DNA of 64,000 nt, from assembly GCA_963838885.1 (NCBI GenBank), contig CAWITB010000043.1, positions 1 through 64,000 of the forward strand. Direction: 5' to 3'. The notes beneath the pieces were generated by a model that was not told the DNA's origin, ran no database searches, and worked only from the letters and a program-made list of their open reading frames with translations. Position numbers and translations under genes: made by a program. Below, piece after piece: positions 36,490 to 47,420 of the stretch (position 1 is its first letter; each line of letters starts with the position of its first letter). Origin of the DNA: JAICMB01 sp963838885. GTDB taxonomy: Bacteria; Acidobacteriota; Terriglobia; Bryobacterales; Bryobacteraceae.

Positions 36490-37332
36490 ATGGTCGTGGA
36501 AATAGAAGGTGTGCCGCTGCATCTCGCGCACCCGGACGAGCTTTCCGTCACGTGGGTGGGGCAGGAAGAAACCATGCGGCAACTTCTGGCGGCGTGGCTG
36601 GTCGTGGAGGATCGCGATCTCCCCATGAATCCACGGCTGCTGGGTAAGCCCGGGGTCGGCAAGACAACTCTGGCGTACGCGGCCGCGAAGCGGTTGGGCC
36701 GCGAGGTGTACATCATGCAAGCCACGGTGGACACGCGTCCGGAGGACCTGCTGGTTATTCCGGTGATCGAGGGTGCGTCGAAGCTGCGCTATGTGGCCTC
36801 GCCGCTGGTGACGGCGATGCTGCGCGGCGGTATTGCGATTCTCGACGAAGGCAACCGCATGAGCGAGAAGAGCTGGTCGAGTCTCGCGCCTTTGCTCGAC
36901 AACCGCCGTTATGTGGAATCGATTGTAGCCGGTATTAAGATCAAGGCGCACCCGCTGTTCCGTCTGGTTGCGACGATGAACGACGACGCGTCCACGTTCG
37001 ACCTTCCCGAGTACATCCATTCGCGCCTGCAGCCCCAGATCATGCTCGAATTTCCCGAGCGCCACGAAGAGTTCGCGATTCTCAAGGAGAACCTGCCGTT
37101 CGGCGAAGAGCACATCCTGAATTACGTGACGGATTTCTTGCAGCAGGCTCACGCCGCCGACGAGCGCTACACGGTGCGGGACGGAATTAATATCGCGCGA
37201 TTTACGATGAAGCTGAAGAGCATGGAGAACGGCTCGGGCGCGGGCAAGAGATCGGACACGCAGTTCCTGTTAAGAACGGCCATTCTGGAAACGCTCGGGG
37301 ACGAGGCGCTGAGGTATGTCCCGCGAGCCTGA
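36490..37332 (+). CDS. MoxR-type AAA+ ATPase
   Basis: 280 residues from ATG 36490. Walker A is GKPGVGKT (52-59), Walker B GIAILDEGNRM (114-124), and sensor 1 VATMNDD (160-166). HSRLQPQ (about 178-183) supplies an arginine in the arginine-finger region. TRPEDLLVIPVIEGASKLRY and SPLVTAMLRGG are the usual MoxR-group elements between Walker A and B. MoxR ATPases act as chaperones that insert cofactors or switch partner proteins, usually ones with a von Willebrand A domain. Here the next gene overlaps by 17 bases and has no obvious VWA metal site, which is unusual. Confidence 0.88.
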   Translation: MVVEIEGVPLHLAHPDELSVTWVGQEETMRQLLAAWLVVEDRDLPMNPRLLGKPGVGKTTLAYAAAKRLGREVYIMQATVDTRPEDLLVIPVIEGASKLRYVASPLVTAMLRGGIAILDEGNRMSEKSWSSLAPLLDNRRYVESIVAGIKIKAHPLFRLVATMNDDASTFDLPEYIHSRLQPQIMLEFPERHEEFAILKENLPFGEEHILNYVTDFLQQAHAADERYTVRDGINIARFTMKLKSMENGSGAGKRSDTQFLLRTAILETLGDEALRYVPRA

Positions 37333-39163
37333 GCTGACGCTGCACGGATCTTTTGGCGAGGACCCCGCCAGTCTCAGGCGTGGAAATATCACCTACTTTC
37401 CGGTCGTGCCCGGGCGCGCCGAATTCAGCGCGGAATTGCGGCGGCTGATTCTGCGGGAGCGTCCGAGCATTGTGGCGGTAGAATTGCCAGGCGCGCTCGA
37501 AGACTCTTACCTGCAGGCGCTGGCGCGCATGCCCGAGATGTCGGTAATCGTGTTTGCCGACCCAGAGGACGATGAGCGCGGCGTGTACGTTCCGGTCGAG
37601 CCGTGCGATCCCTTTACCGAAGCTGTCCGCACGGGTCTCGAGATCGATGCCGAGATCGTATTCATCGAGCCCGATGTCACCGAGAAGCCGCACGTTCCGG
37701 ACGTTTACCCCGACTCTTATTCGATTCCCTACATCGGACTGCAGAAATTCATCGAAGCGTACCGCGTTTATCCGCAGGAGCGGACCGAGGAGGTAACGGA
37801 GCACGCTTCCGCGATGGCGTGGAAACTTCAAGGGGCGGATCCGCTGGCCGGCATTCTCGTCGTCGTGTCGCTGAATCTGCTCGACCCTCTGCTCGACGCC
37901 ATGGAAGCGCCGCAGGATCCTCCGCGCAAGCGTCCGGCCGCCGACGTGCGGCTGCTCAATCCGCATCCCGATTGTCTGGCCGAGATCACTGTGGAATATC
38001 CCTATTTTCAGGAGCGCTACGAGCGCCTGCGTCCGCAGATTGCCGAAGGAGGCTTTCTGGAGCGGCCGCGCGTACAGCTTCAGATGTTGCGGGAGGCTGA
38101 ACGCGAGTATGCGAAAAATACGGGCGATACGATTGAGCACTGGCAAAGACGCGCCATGGCCCGCTACACGCGCAATCTTGCTTCCATGAGCGGCGACCTC
38201 GTAGCCGGATTATTCGATATCACGGTCGCGGCGCGTTCCATCGTCGACGATAACTACGCCTGGGAAGTTTGGCAAGCAGGCAATCGCTATACGCCGCAAA
38301 AGCCGGCCAGCGATCTCCTCGAGACGGTGAATTTATCGGGCGACGCGGTGTGGCTGAATACGAAGAAGATGCGTCTGCGGCGGCGGCTCCCGCGGCCGAA
38401 ACAGCGTCTGATGCCGCGAGGCATGAAGCCGCGTAAGAAAGAGAAGTTCGCCGGCGAATGGGCGCAGCAGACGGACGGAAGCGCGATTTGCTCCTATCCG
38501 CCGGAGGATCTCGTAATCGAAAATTACGGCCGTTTCTTGAAGAAGAAGGCGAAGAGCGTGGTCTCCGAGGAGCGGGTGCGGACGGAGCCGTTCACGACGT
38601 CGGTTCTGGACGGCATCGATTTGCGCGAGACAATCCGAAATTGGCACCAGAATAAGATCTACGTGCGGCAGCTCGACAAACTGGCGGGCGAGGTCGGCGC
38701 CGTGGTCGTCATTTTCGACGAAGATCGCGAGGAGCGCTACACCTATCTGACGACGTGGCTGGGCGAGAACCAGAACGAGTCGGACATGGCGTTCTACTCG
38801 ACTTATCCGTTCGATCATATTGTGGGGCCGGGGATCGGCCGGGCCGAGTACGGCGGATTTTTGATGACGCTGCCGCCCCGGCGGTTGTACGATGTGTGGT
38901 CGGACCCGGATTACGAACAGGCGCTGAACAAGCCTGAGCGGCTGTTGCTAGCGGCGCTCGATTACTCGGTGGAGCGGCACGTGGTGTATGTGGCCGCCAA
39001 GCCGCCGCGCTCGATCTTCCGCTCCATTGCGGCGCATCTCAACCGAAATATCCTGTATATTCCGATGGGCGCGCTCTCGCCAACGGCTCTGAAGCGAATC
39101 CGCGTGGTTCACGTGCTCGATAGCTATGAGCGGCGCAAGGACGCGAAAGAGTATTTATGGTAA
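37316..39163 (+). CDS. 615-aa partner of the MoxR ATPase, unknown; TraB/ChaN-like start
   Basis: 615 residues. ATG 37316 lies inside the end of the MoxR gene. The N-terminus GNITYFPVVPGRAEFSAELR, then RPSIVAVELPGALEDSYLQA and VIVFADPEDDERG is a strand-helix pattern that recalls the TraB/ChaN/erythromycin-esterase group and the DUF5682 proteins found beside MoxR genes; this is a weak, manual match. A basic linker (RRRLPRPKQRLMPRGMKPRK) sits around residues 355-385. The C-terminal domain (DLRETIRNWHQNKIYVRQLD, GAVVVIFDEDREERYTYLTT) may be another alpha/beta fold. No signal peptide or membrane segment. I do not recognise the family. Strict overlap with the ATPase implies a fixed-ratio complex. 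Confidence 0.75.
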   Translation: MSREPELTLHGSFGEDPASLRRGNITYFPVVPGRAEFSAELRRLILRERPSIVAVELPGALEDSYLQALARMPEMSVIVFADPEDDERGVYVPVEPCDPFTEAVRTGLEIDAEIVFIEPDVTEKPHVPDVYPDSYSIPYIGLQKFIEAYRVYPQERTEEVTEHASAMAWKLQGADPLAGILVVVSLNLLDPLLDAMEAPQDPPRKRPAADVRLLNPHPDCLAEITVEYPYFQERYERLRPQIAEGGFLERPRVQLQMLREAEREYAKNTGDTIEHWQRRAMARYTRNLASMSGDLVAGLFDITVAARSIVDDNYAWEVWQAGNRYTPQKPASDLLETVNLSGDAVWLNTKKMRLRRRLPRPKQRLMPRGMKPRKKEKFAGEWAQQTDGSAICSYPPEDLVIENYGRFLKKKAKSVVSEERVRTEPFTTSVLDGIDLRETIRNWHQNKIYVRQLDKLAGEVGAVVVIFDEDREERYTYLTTWLGENQNESDMAFYSTYPFDHIVGPGIGRAEYGGFLMTLPPRRLYDVWSDPDYEQALNKPERLLLAALDYSVERHVVYVAAKPPRSIFRSIAAHLNRNILYIPMGALSPTALKRIRVVHVLDSYERRKDAKEYLW

Positions 39164-39324
39164 GAGTCCTCGCGGCCGTTACTTCGAATGTGGTCCGAAC
39201 CGCGCGCGTCAGGTGACGGCCATCCGGAACCAGACACCCTTCTCCCCTCACAACGAACGCCATGTTATCTTAAACCAAAAGTGATTCAAGATATATCCCG
39301 GCGTTCGGGCGAACCTCCCGAAAG
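39164..39324. other. Intergenic region before the restriction island
   Basis: 161 bases. No terminator for the MoxR unit and no clear promoter or ribosome-binding site for the next gene is seen. It marks the boundary between intact genes and the frameshifted island. Confidence 0.4.
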
Positions 39325-42300
39325 TTGGGCCTGCCGTTGAGCGGCGCCGATCGCTTCTTTGCGCACCCCATCCTGAACTCCCCCTATGCGTGCCCAAGCC
39401 GCCACTGGGAGCTCGACGAGCAGGGCCAGCCGACGCATGTCATCATCGAACGCCGCCGTGAGGCCAAGTACATCTCGCCCATCCCCAAGCCGCGCAAACA
39501 GAAAGGCAAACTGCGTCAGACGAGCCTGAACCTGGGCGCCGGCGACGGGTTATCCACCGCCCGAGCAGCAATACGAACCCACGCCCGTCATCAACGAACT
39601 GCGCGTGCAGGTGGACGCAGTGGCGGAAATTCTCTAACCCGGCCGATTGGCTCGTCACGCCTGAGACGGCACGCCTGCTTGGAGCACTGGCGCACCCATC
39701 CCTTTACCAACATCCGCCCCTTCTTTTGTCAGATCGAGGCCGTTGAAACGGCGATCTGGCTGACCGAAGTCGCGCCGAATATCGGGCAGCACCGGCAAGC
39801 GGTTTCTCGAACACCTGGAGAACGCCAACACAAGCGTCGAATCCGGACCTGCTGCGGCTGGCGCTGAAACTGGCGACGGGCGCCGGCAAGACCACCGTAA
39901 TGGCGATGCTCATCGCGTGGCAGACGATCAACGCCGTGCGCCGCCCCGGCAGCTCGCAAATTCACGCGCGGTTTCCTGATCGTCGCGCCCGGCCTGACCA
40001 TCCGAGACCGCCTCCGCGTGCTCCAGCCCAACGACCCCGACAGCTACTACGAGAAACCGCGAGCTGGTCCCGCAGCGACATGCTCGCCGACCTGCAACGC
40101 GCCAAGATCGTCATCACCAACTATCACGCCTTCAAACTGCGCGAGCGCCTGGAAATTTCGAAAGGCGACGCGCTCTCTGCTGCAAGGGCCACGGCGAGCC
40201 GCTGGACACGCTCGAAACCGAGGGCCAGATGATCCAGCGCGTCATGCCGGAGCTCATGGGCATGAAAAACATGCTCGTGATCAACGATGAAGCGCACCAT
40301 TGCTATCGCGAAAAGCCGGGCGAGCCGGACGAAGAGGATCTGAAAGGCGAGGAGACCGCGAGGAGGCCGAAAAGAATCGCGAAGCCGCCCGCCTGTGGAT
40401 CTCCGGTCTCGAAGCCGTCAACCGCAAGCTCGGCATCACCCGCGTCCTCGACCTCTCTGCAACGCCGTTCTTCCTGCGCGGCTCCGGCTATGCCGAGGGC
40501 ACGCTGTTCCACTGGACCATGAGCGATTTCTCGCTGATGGATGCCATCGAATGCGGCATCGTCAAACTTCCGCGCGTTCCCGTCGCCGACAACATCCCGG
40601 CGGCGAGGTCCCGAAATTCCGCAACCTGTGGGAAAACATCCGCGCCGAAGATGCCGAAGAAGGGCCGCGGCAAGGCCGGCGAGCTCGACCCGCTCAGCAT
40701 TCCCCGTCAAGCTGCAGACCGCCCTCGACGCGCTCTACGGCCACTACGAGAAGACGTTCGCATCTGTGGGAGGAAAACGGCATCCGCGTTCCCCCCTGCT
40801 TCATCGTCGTCTGCAACAACACGTCGGCATCGAAGCTCGTTTACGACTACATTTCCGGCTTCGAGCGCAAGAACGAAGACGGCTCCACGAACCTCGAAAA
40901 CGGCCGCCTCGAACTGTTCCGCAACATCGACGAGCACGGCAATCCGCTGCCGCGCCCGCGACACGCTCCTGATCGATAGCAGCAGCTCGAATCCGGACGA
41001 AGCGCTCGACGACAATTTCCGCGCCATGGCCGCGCCCGAGATCGAACGCTTCCGCCGCGAAATTGTCGAACGCACCGGCGACATCCAGCGACGGCCGAAA
41101 ACATCACCGACCAGGAACTGCTGCGCGAGGTCATGAACACGGTCGGCAAGGAAGGCCGGCTCGGCGAATCCATCCGCTGCGTGGTTTCCGTTTCCATGTT
41201 GACCGAAGGCTGGGACGCCAACACCGTCACGCACGTCTCGGCGTGCGCGCGTTCGGCACGCAGCTTCTCTGTGAGCAGGTGATCGGCCGCGCGCTGCGCC
41301 GCCAATCTTACGACCTGAACGACGACGGGCTTTTCAATGTCGAATACGCCGACGTGCTCGGCATTCCGTTCGACTTCACCGCCAAGCCGGTGGTCGCGCC
41401 GCCGCAGCCGCCGCGCGAAACCGATTCAGGTGCAGGCCGTGCGCCCGGAGCGCGACTCATCTGGAGATCCGCTTCCCGCGCGTCTCCGGCTACCGCGTGG
41501 AACTGCCGCGAAGAGCGCCTGACAGCGAATTTCAACGCCGATTCGGTGCTGGAGCTGACGCCGGAACTGGTCGGCCCCACCGTCACGAACAACTCCGGCA
41601 TCATCGGCGAAGGCAGTCGATCTGACCGTCGAAGCACCTGGGCGACATCCGCCCGTCCACGCGTCTTATATCACCTCACGCAGCACCTCATCTATACGAA
41701 CTGGCGCGACCCCGGCGAAGAGCCGAAGCTTTATCTATTCGGCCAATTGAAGCGCATCGCGCAAGCGAATGGCTGGAGACCTGCCTGAAGTGCAAGGGCG
41801 GCACGTATCCCGCGCAACTGCTCTATCAGGAACTCGCCGACATGCGCCTGCGACCGCATCACCGCCGCCATCACGCGCGCCGAAGTCGGGCAGAGCATCC
41901 CGTGAAGGCCGTGCTCGATCCCTACAATCCCGACCGGCTCGACCATGCACGTCCGCTTCACCACATCGAAGACCACCCGCTGGCAGACCAGCCCGCAGCG
42001 CTGCCATATCAACTGGGTGATTCTCGACAGCGATTGGGAAGGCGAGTTCTGCCGCGTCGCCGAATCGCATCCGCAGCGTGCGCGCTTACGTGAAGAATCA
42101 CAACCTCGGTTTCGAAGTCCCTTACCGCTGCGGTTCCGAGACGCGCCGCTATCATCCCGGATTTCATCGTCCTGGTCGACGATGGCCACGGGACGCCGAC
42201 CCGCTGCACCTGATCGTCGAAATCAAAGGCTACCGCCGCGAGGACGCGAAGGAGAAGAAGTCGACGATGGAGACCTATTGGGTTCCCGGCGTCAACAACG

Positions 42301-42451
42301 TCGGCACGCTACGGTCGCTGGGCCTTCGCCGAATTTACGGAGGTGTATCGAGATCGAATCCGGATTTCGCAGGTCGCAACGGTTGAACAAGCGCGACCGT
42401 TTTAACAAAATGGTCGAATCCGTCGCCGCGGCGTCGGCGGCCACGGCATAA
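39325..42451 (+). pseudogene. BPTD_3080-like restriction endonuclease (SF2 helicase-nuclease), many frameshifts
   Basis: Start uncertain (TTG 39325). Frame-corrected, the protein reads HPILNSPYACPSRHWELDEQ, FFCQIEAVETAIWLTEVAPN, Walker A LKLATGAGKTTVMAMLIAWQ, the DEAH-like VINDEAHHCYREKPG, LSATPFFLRGSGYAEGTLF, SVSMLTEGWDANTVTHV and QLLCEQVIGRALRRQSYDL. A PD-(D/E)xK nuclease follows near the C-terminus, with Asp in RRYHPDFIVLVDD and Glu/Lys in LIVEIKGYRRED. This is the restriction subunit of type III-like systems of the BPTD_3080 group, about 1030 residues. By hand I count around 30 single-base shifts, roughly three quarters of them insertions and often a doubled base, and no nonsense codon once corrected. 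All motifs are intact, so the protein would be functional if the shifts are errors. Confidence 0.85.
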
Positions 42452-42462
42452 GAAAGAAGTTT

Positions 42463-45291
42463 ATGGCTCAAAAACCCACGCCCGCAAAGCCTGAAGAGCC
42501 GTGGAAACGCTGCATCCACGACGAAGCCTCCCGCAAGAATATCCCGACGGCCGAGTTCCAGTCCGTGATGCGCACAGAAGAGCAGAAGCCCGGTGCGCGT
42601 TGCCTACGAGCGCCGCAACCGCGACCTGGACCCGCAACTGGTGTGGCGCGGCAAGGACGAGCAGGACTGGTCCGACCTGGTGGTGCACGCGCCGCCGCTC
42701 TACATCCAGGAGAAGGTGCATCCCAAGGCGCTGATCGACGACCTGCTGCGCGCAGACACGCGAGCGAGCCGCGGGACGCGGAGGAGCAGTTCGATCTCTT
42801 CGCCGATTTCAACGGCTTCCGGAGCGGCGACGCGCAGGACCGAGTTCTATCAGCACGACGCCGAACTGGACGCAACCGGATGATTCTCGGCGACAGCTTG
42901 CAGGTGATGGCGTCGCTCGCGGAGCGCGAGGGCTTGCGCGGGCAAGGTGCAGTGTATTTATCTCGATCCGCCGTACGGGATCAAGTTCAATTCGAATTTT
43001 CAGTGGTCCACGACGAGCCGCGATGTGAAGGATGGGAACGTCGATCACATTACGCGCGAGCCGGAGCAGGTGAAGGCATTCCGCGATACGTGGCGCGACG
43101 GCATTCACTCGTATCTGACGTATCTGCGCGACCGTCTGACGGTCGCGCGCGATTTGCTGGCGGATTCAGGCTCGATATTCGTGCAGATCGGGGATGAGAA
43201 TGTTCATCGCGTGCGGGCGTACTGGACGAGGTATTTGGCGACGAACAATTTCATCGCTGAGATTCGTTCAAGAAGACAGCGGGGCAACGACCGGAGACTA
43301 TCTTGCCAGCACGTAGCTGATTATCTCTGTGGTACGCGAAAGACAAGCAACGCTAAAGTTTCGGCAGCTTTCTCGATCGAAGGCAACTGGCAGATGGCTT
43401 CGGCGAAGCGTATACGGCGAAATTCGCAACGATCGAGATGGCGTCCGTCGAGGCACTGTCGAAACGAGGCAGTCGAGATACCGACGATTGTACCGCAGAG
43501 TCGGACGTCTACCGTGATGCAACCTCAACGTCAGAGCGACGACGCCGGTACAGTGGCTTTGACTACGATTTCGAAGGCATGACTCTTCGATCCCGGCAAA
43601 CGGCATCTGGAAAACAACACGCAGCAGGGTATGCGATCGCCTGCAAGGCGAATCGACTTGCTAGCCAACGGGCGAACCTCTCGCGTACGTTCGCGTTCAT
43701 CGATGATTTTCCAGTGCATTCGGCATGACGAACATCTGGGACGATACGCAGACGGCGGCTTCGCGAAGACAAAGTCTACGTCGTACAGACGAGCACTAAG
43801 AGTCATCCAGCGCTGCATCCTCATGACCACCGACCCCGGCGACCTCGTGCTCGACCCCACCTGCGGCTCCGGCACCACCGCCTACGTCGCCGAGCAATGG
43901 GGCCGCCGCTGGATCACCATCGACACCTCCCGCGTCGCGCTCGCGCTCGCTCGCGCGCGCATCATGGGCGCGCGCTATCCCTACTACCTGCTCGCGGACA
44001 GCCCCGACGGCCAGCGCAAAGAAGGCGAGGTCACGCGACCGCGCGCCGTCCAGCGCTCCCACTTACAACAGACATCCGGCAGGGCTTCGTCTATGAGCGC
44101 GTTCCGCACATCACGCTCAAGTCCATCGCCAACAACGCCGAAATCGACGTCATCTGGGAGACGTATCAAGCGACGCTCGAACCGCTGCGGGAGGCGCTCA
44201 ACAAAGCGCTAAACAAAACCTGGGAGGAATGGCAGATTCCGCGCGAGGCTCGACGATTCACTGGCCGAAGCAGGCCAAAGACCTGCACGCCGAGTGGTGG
44301 GAGCGGCGCATCGCGCGCCAGAAGGAGATCGACGCTTCCATCGCCTCCAAAGCCGAATCCGAATATCTCTACGACAAACCGTACGAAGACAACCGCAAAG
44401 TCCGCGTGGCGGGGCCGTTCACCGTCGAAAGCCTTTCGCCGCACCGCGTCCTGGGCGTCGATGAGAACGACGAGCTGATCGATCCGCGCGACCAAGTGCG
44501 CGGAAGCGGCCGGACTTCGCCGCAGATGATCCTCGAAAATCTGAAAACGGCGGGCGTGCAGCAGGCGCACAAGGAAGACAAGATCTCGTTCACCTCGCTG
44601 ACGCCCTGGCCCGGCCATCTGATCTGCGCCGAAGGGCGCTATCATCGAAGGACGAGAAAGAGAACGCCGCGCCGCCATCTTCATCGGTCCCGAATTCGGC
44701 ACCGTGTCGCGCGCCGACCTGGTCGCGGCCGCGCGCGAAGCGGGCGACGCCGGCTTCGACGTCCTGATCGCCTGCGCCTTCAACTACGACGCGCACGCCT
44801 CGGAGTTCAACAAGCTCGGCCGCATTCCGGTGCTAAAAGCCCGCATGAACGCCGACCTGCACATGGCCGACGATCTGAAGAACACCGGCAAGGGCAATCT
44901 CTTCGTCATCTTCGGGGAGCCCGATATCGACGATCTTCACGGCGGCGGACGGACGAGGTGCAAGTAAAGGTCCACGGCATCGATGTGTTCCATCCCAACA
45001 CCGGCGAGGTCCGCAGCGACGGCGCCGAGGGCATCGCCTGCTGGTTCATCGACACCGATTACAACGAAGAAAGCTTCTTCGTGCGCCACGCCTATTTTCT
45101 GGGCGCGAACGATCCCTACAAGTCGCTGAAGACCACGCTCAAGGCCGAGATCGACGAAGAGGCCTGGGCGACGCTGCACAGCGATACTTCCCGCGCCGTT
45201 TGAAAAACCGAAGTCCGGGCGCATCGCCGTGAAGGCCATCAACCACCTGGGCGACGAGGTGATGAAGGTATTCCGGGTCGATGGATGCTGA
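42463..45291 (+). pseudogene. Type III-like site-specific DNA methyltransferase (Mod), many frameshifts
   Basis: From ATG 42463 (MAQKPTPAKPEEPWKRCIHD). Frame-corrected blocks are EQDWSDLVVHAPPLYIQEK, NRMILGDSLQVMASLAEREG, CIYLDPPYGIKFNSNFQW (catalytic DPPY), LTYLRDRLTVARDLLADSGS, and far downstream DPTCGSGTTAYVAEQWGRRW (SAM-binding motif I). Motif IV before motif I is the beta-class order of Mod and related N6-adenine methyltransferases. The C-terminal third (LHAEWWERRIARQKEIDASI, CWFIDTDYNEESFFVRHAYF, INHLGDEVMKVFRV) matches the long form found with BPTD_3080 endonucleases. At least 15 shifts interrupt it. TGA 45289-45291 overlaps the helicase ATG. Confidence 0.85.
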
Positions 45292-47354
45292 TGGAATTTC
45301 GCATCGCCGATACGTTTACGGACAGCCTGGCGCGGCTGAGCGGCGAGGAGCAGAAGGCCGCCAAGACCACGGCGTTCGATCTGCAGATGAACCCGGCGCA
45401 TCCGGCTCTGCAGTTCCACAAGCTCGAAAAGGCGCGCGACAGGAATTTCTGGTCGGTGCGCGTTTCAACGCGACGTGCGGCTGATCGTGCATCGCACCTC
45501 GGCGAGCCTGTTGCTGTGCTACGTGCATCATCACGATGAAGCGTACCGCTGGGCGGAACAGCGCAAGATCGAGATTCATCCTAAGACTGGCGCCGCGCAA
45601 CTGGTCGAAGTGCGGGAAACGGTGCAGGAGATCGTTGTACCCGTCTACGTAGTCGCCGAAGCGCGCTGCTGTTCCCCACCGTATCGGATGAGCGAACTGC
45701 TGGGCTATGGCGTGCCGGCGGAATGGGTCGCGGACGTGCGCAAGCTGGCCGACGAGGATTCTTTCTTAAAGCTGATCGATCATCTGCCCAAGGAGGCGGC
45801 CGAAGCGCTGCTCGATGTGGCCACCGGAGCGAAGCCCAAAGCGCCGCCGCCGGAGCCCGTTGGCCCGGACGCCTTCAATCATCCCGACGCGCGGCGCCGC
45901 TTCCGCATCGTGAGCAATCTGGAGGAGCTCGAACGCGCGCTCGAATTTCCGTGGGAGAAGTGGACCATTTTTCTGCATCCGGCGCAGCGCGCCTCGATCG
46001 AGCGGATTACAACGGACCGGCGCGCGTGGCCGGTTCGGCGGGAACGGGCAAGACAATTGTCGCGCTGCATCGCGCCGTGTTTCTGGCGCGCGCGAATCCG
46101 GAAGCGAGGGTGCTGCTGACGACCTTTTCCGCTCCGCTCGCCAACGCGCTGGGAGGCGAAGCTGCGGGCGCTGGTGCACAACGAGCCGCGGCTGGCGGAG
46201 CGGGTCGAAGTGGATTCTCTCGATTCTGTCGCGAAACGGCTCTACGAACGCAATTTCGGGCGGGCGCGTATGGCCGATCGCGAGGTCATCGCGGCGTTGC
46301 TTTTGGACGCGGCCGCGCGCGCCGCTGGAAAGCCGTTCTCGCCGCGCTTTCTGCTATCCGAATGGGAGCAGGTGGTGGATGCCTGGCAGCTTGAAACCTG
46401 GGAGAGCTACCGCGACGTAGCTCGGCTGGGGCGCAAAACGCGGTTGCCGGAACCGCAACGCGCCGCCGCTGTGGTCGATCTTTGCGCAGGTGCGGACGGC
46501 GTTGGAAGCGCAGGGCGCGATTACGCCGGCCGGCGTATTCGGCCGCTTGGCCGCGAAGTTCGGCAATGGCGCGCCCGGGCCGTTCGACTTCATCGTCGTC
46601 GACGAGGCGCAGGATATCGGGGTGGCGCAACTGCGCTTTTTAGCCGCGCTGGCCGGTGGTCGCAAGCACGCGCTGTTTTTCGCGGGCGATCTGGGGCAGC
46701 GCATTTTCCAGCAGCCGTTCTCCTGGAAGGCGGTGGGCGTCGATGTGCGCGGTCGGTCGTCCACGCTGAAGGTCAACTATCGCACGTCGCATCAGATCCG
46801 CATCCAGGCGGACCGGCTGCTGGGGCCGGAAGTGACCGACGTCGATGGCAATAAGGAAGAACGCAAGGGAACCGTTTCGCTCTTCAACGGACCGCGCCCC
46901 ACGATTCGCGTTTTCAAGACGGCCGATCGAAGAGTGCGAGGCGGTGGGCGATTGGCTTCACGAGCGTTTGGCCGAGGGCGTTGCTGCTGGCGAAATCGGC
47001 ATCTTCGTGCGTTCAGGCGCCGAACTGCCGCGAGCCCGCGCCACCGCGGAGAGCGCCGGGGTGTCCTTCACCGCGCTGGACGAAAAGATGGAGACAAACG
47101 CCGAACGCGCCTCCATCGGAACCATGCACTTGGCCAAGGGACTCGAATTCCGCGCCGTTGTAGTGATGGCCTGCGACGACGAAGTGATTCCGCTTCAGCA
47201 AAGAATCGAGACGGCGGACGACGCGGCGGAATTGGAAGAAGTCTACGCGACGGAACGTCATCTCCTATATGTCGCCTGCACGCGTGCGCGAGATCACTTG
47301 CTGGTGACGGGCGTTGCGCCGGGCTCGGAGTTTCTGGACGATCTGACGGTATAG
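45291..47354 (+). pseudogene. UvrD-like SF1 helicase with RelE-like N-terminal domain, frameshifted
   Basis: ATG 45291 overlaps the methyltransferase stop. Residues 1-110 read MEFRIADTFTDSLARLSGEE, FDLQMNPAHPALQFHKLEKA, FWSVRV and LIVHRTSASLLLCYVHHHDE, a RelE/ParE-type toxin fold. Then come helicase motifs: VAGSAGTGKTIVALHRAVFL (I), FIVVDEAQDIGVAQLRFLAA (II), FFAGDLGQRIFQQPFSWKA (III), LKVNYRTSHQI (IV), GTMHLAKGLEFRAVVVMACD (V) and LLYVACTRARDHLLVTG (VI). About six shifts (near 45470, 45660, 46010, 46160, 46480, 46930). Corrected length is about 685 residues. It likely unwinds DNA for the restriction system; whether the RelE part still cuts mRNA is open. Confidence 0.82.
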
Positions 47355-47420
47355 TTGCAATCTTATTCGCCCGCCCTGCGCGCCCGAACCGCATCCCGGC
47401 CTGCCGGAAAACCGCGGCGG

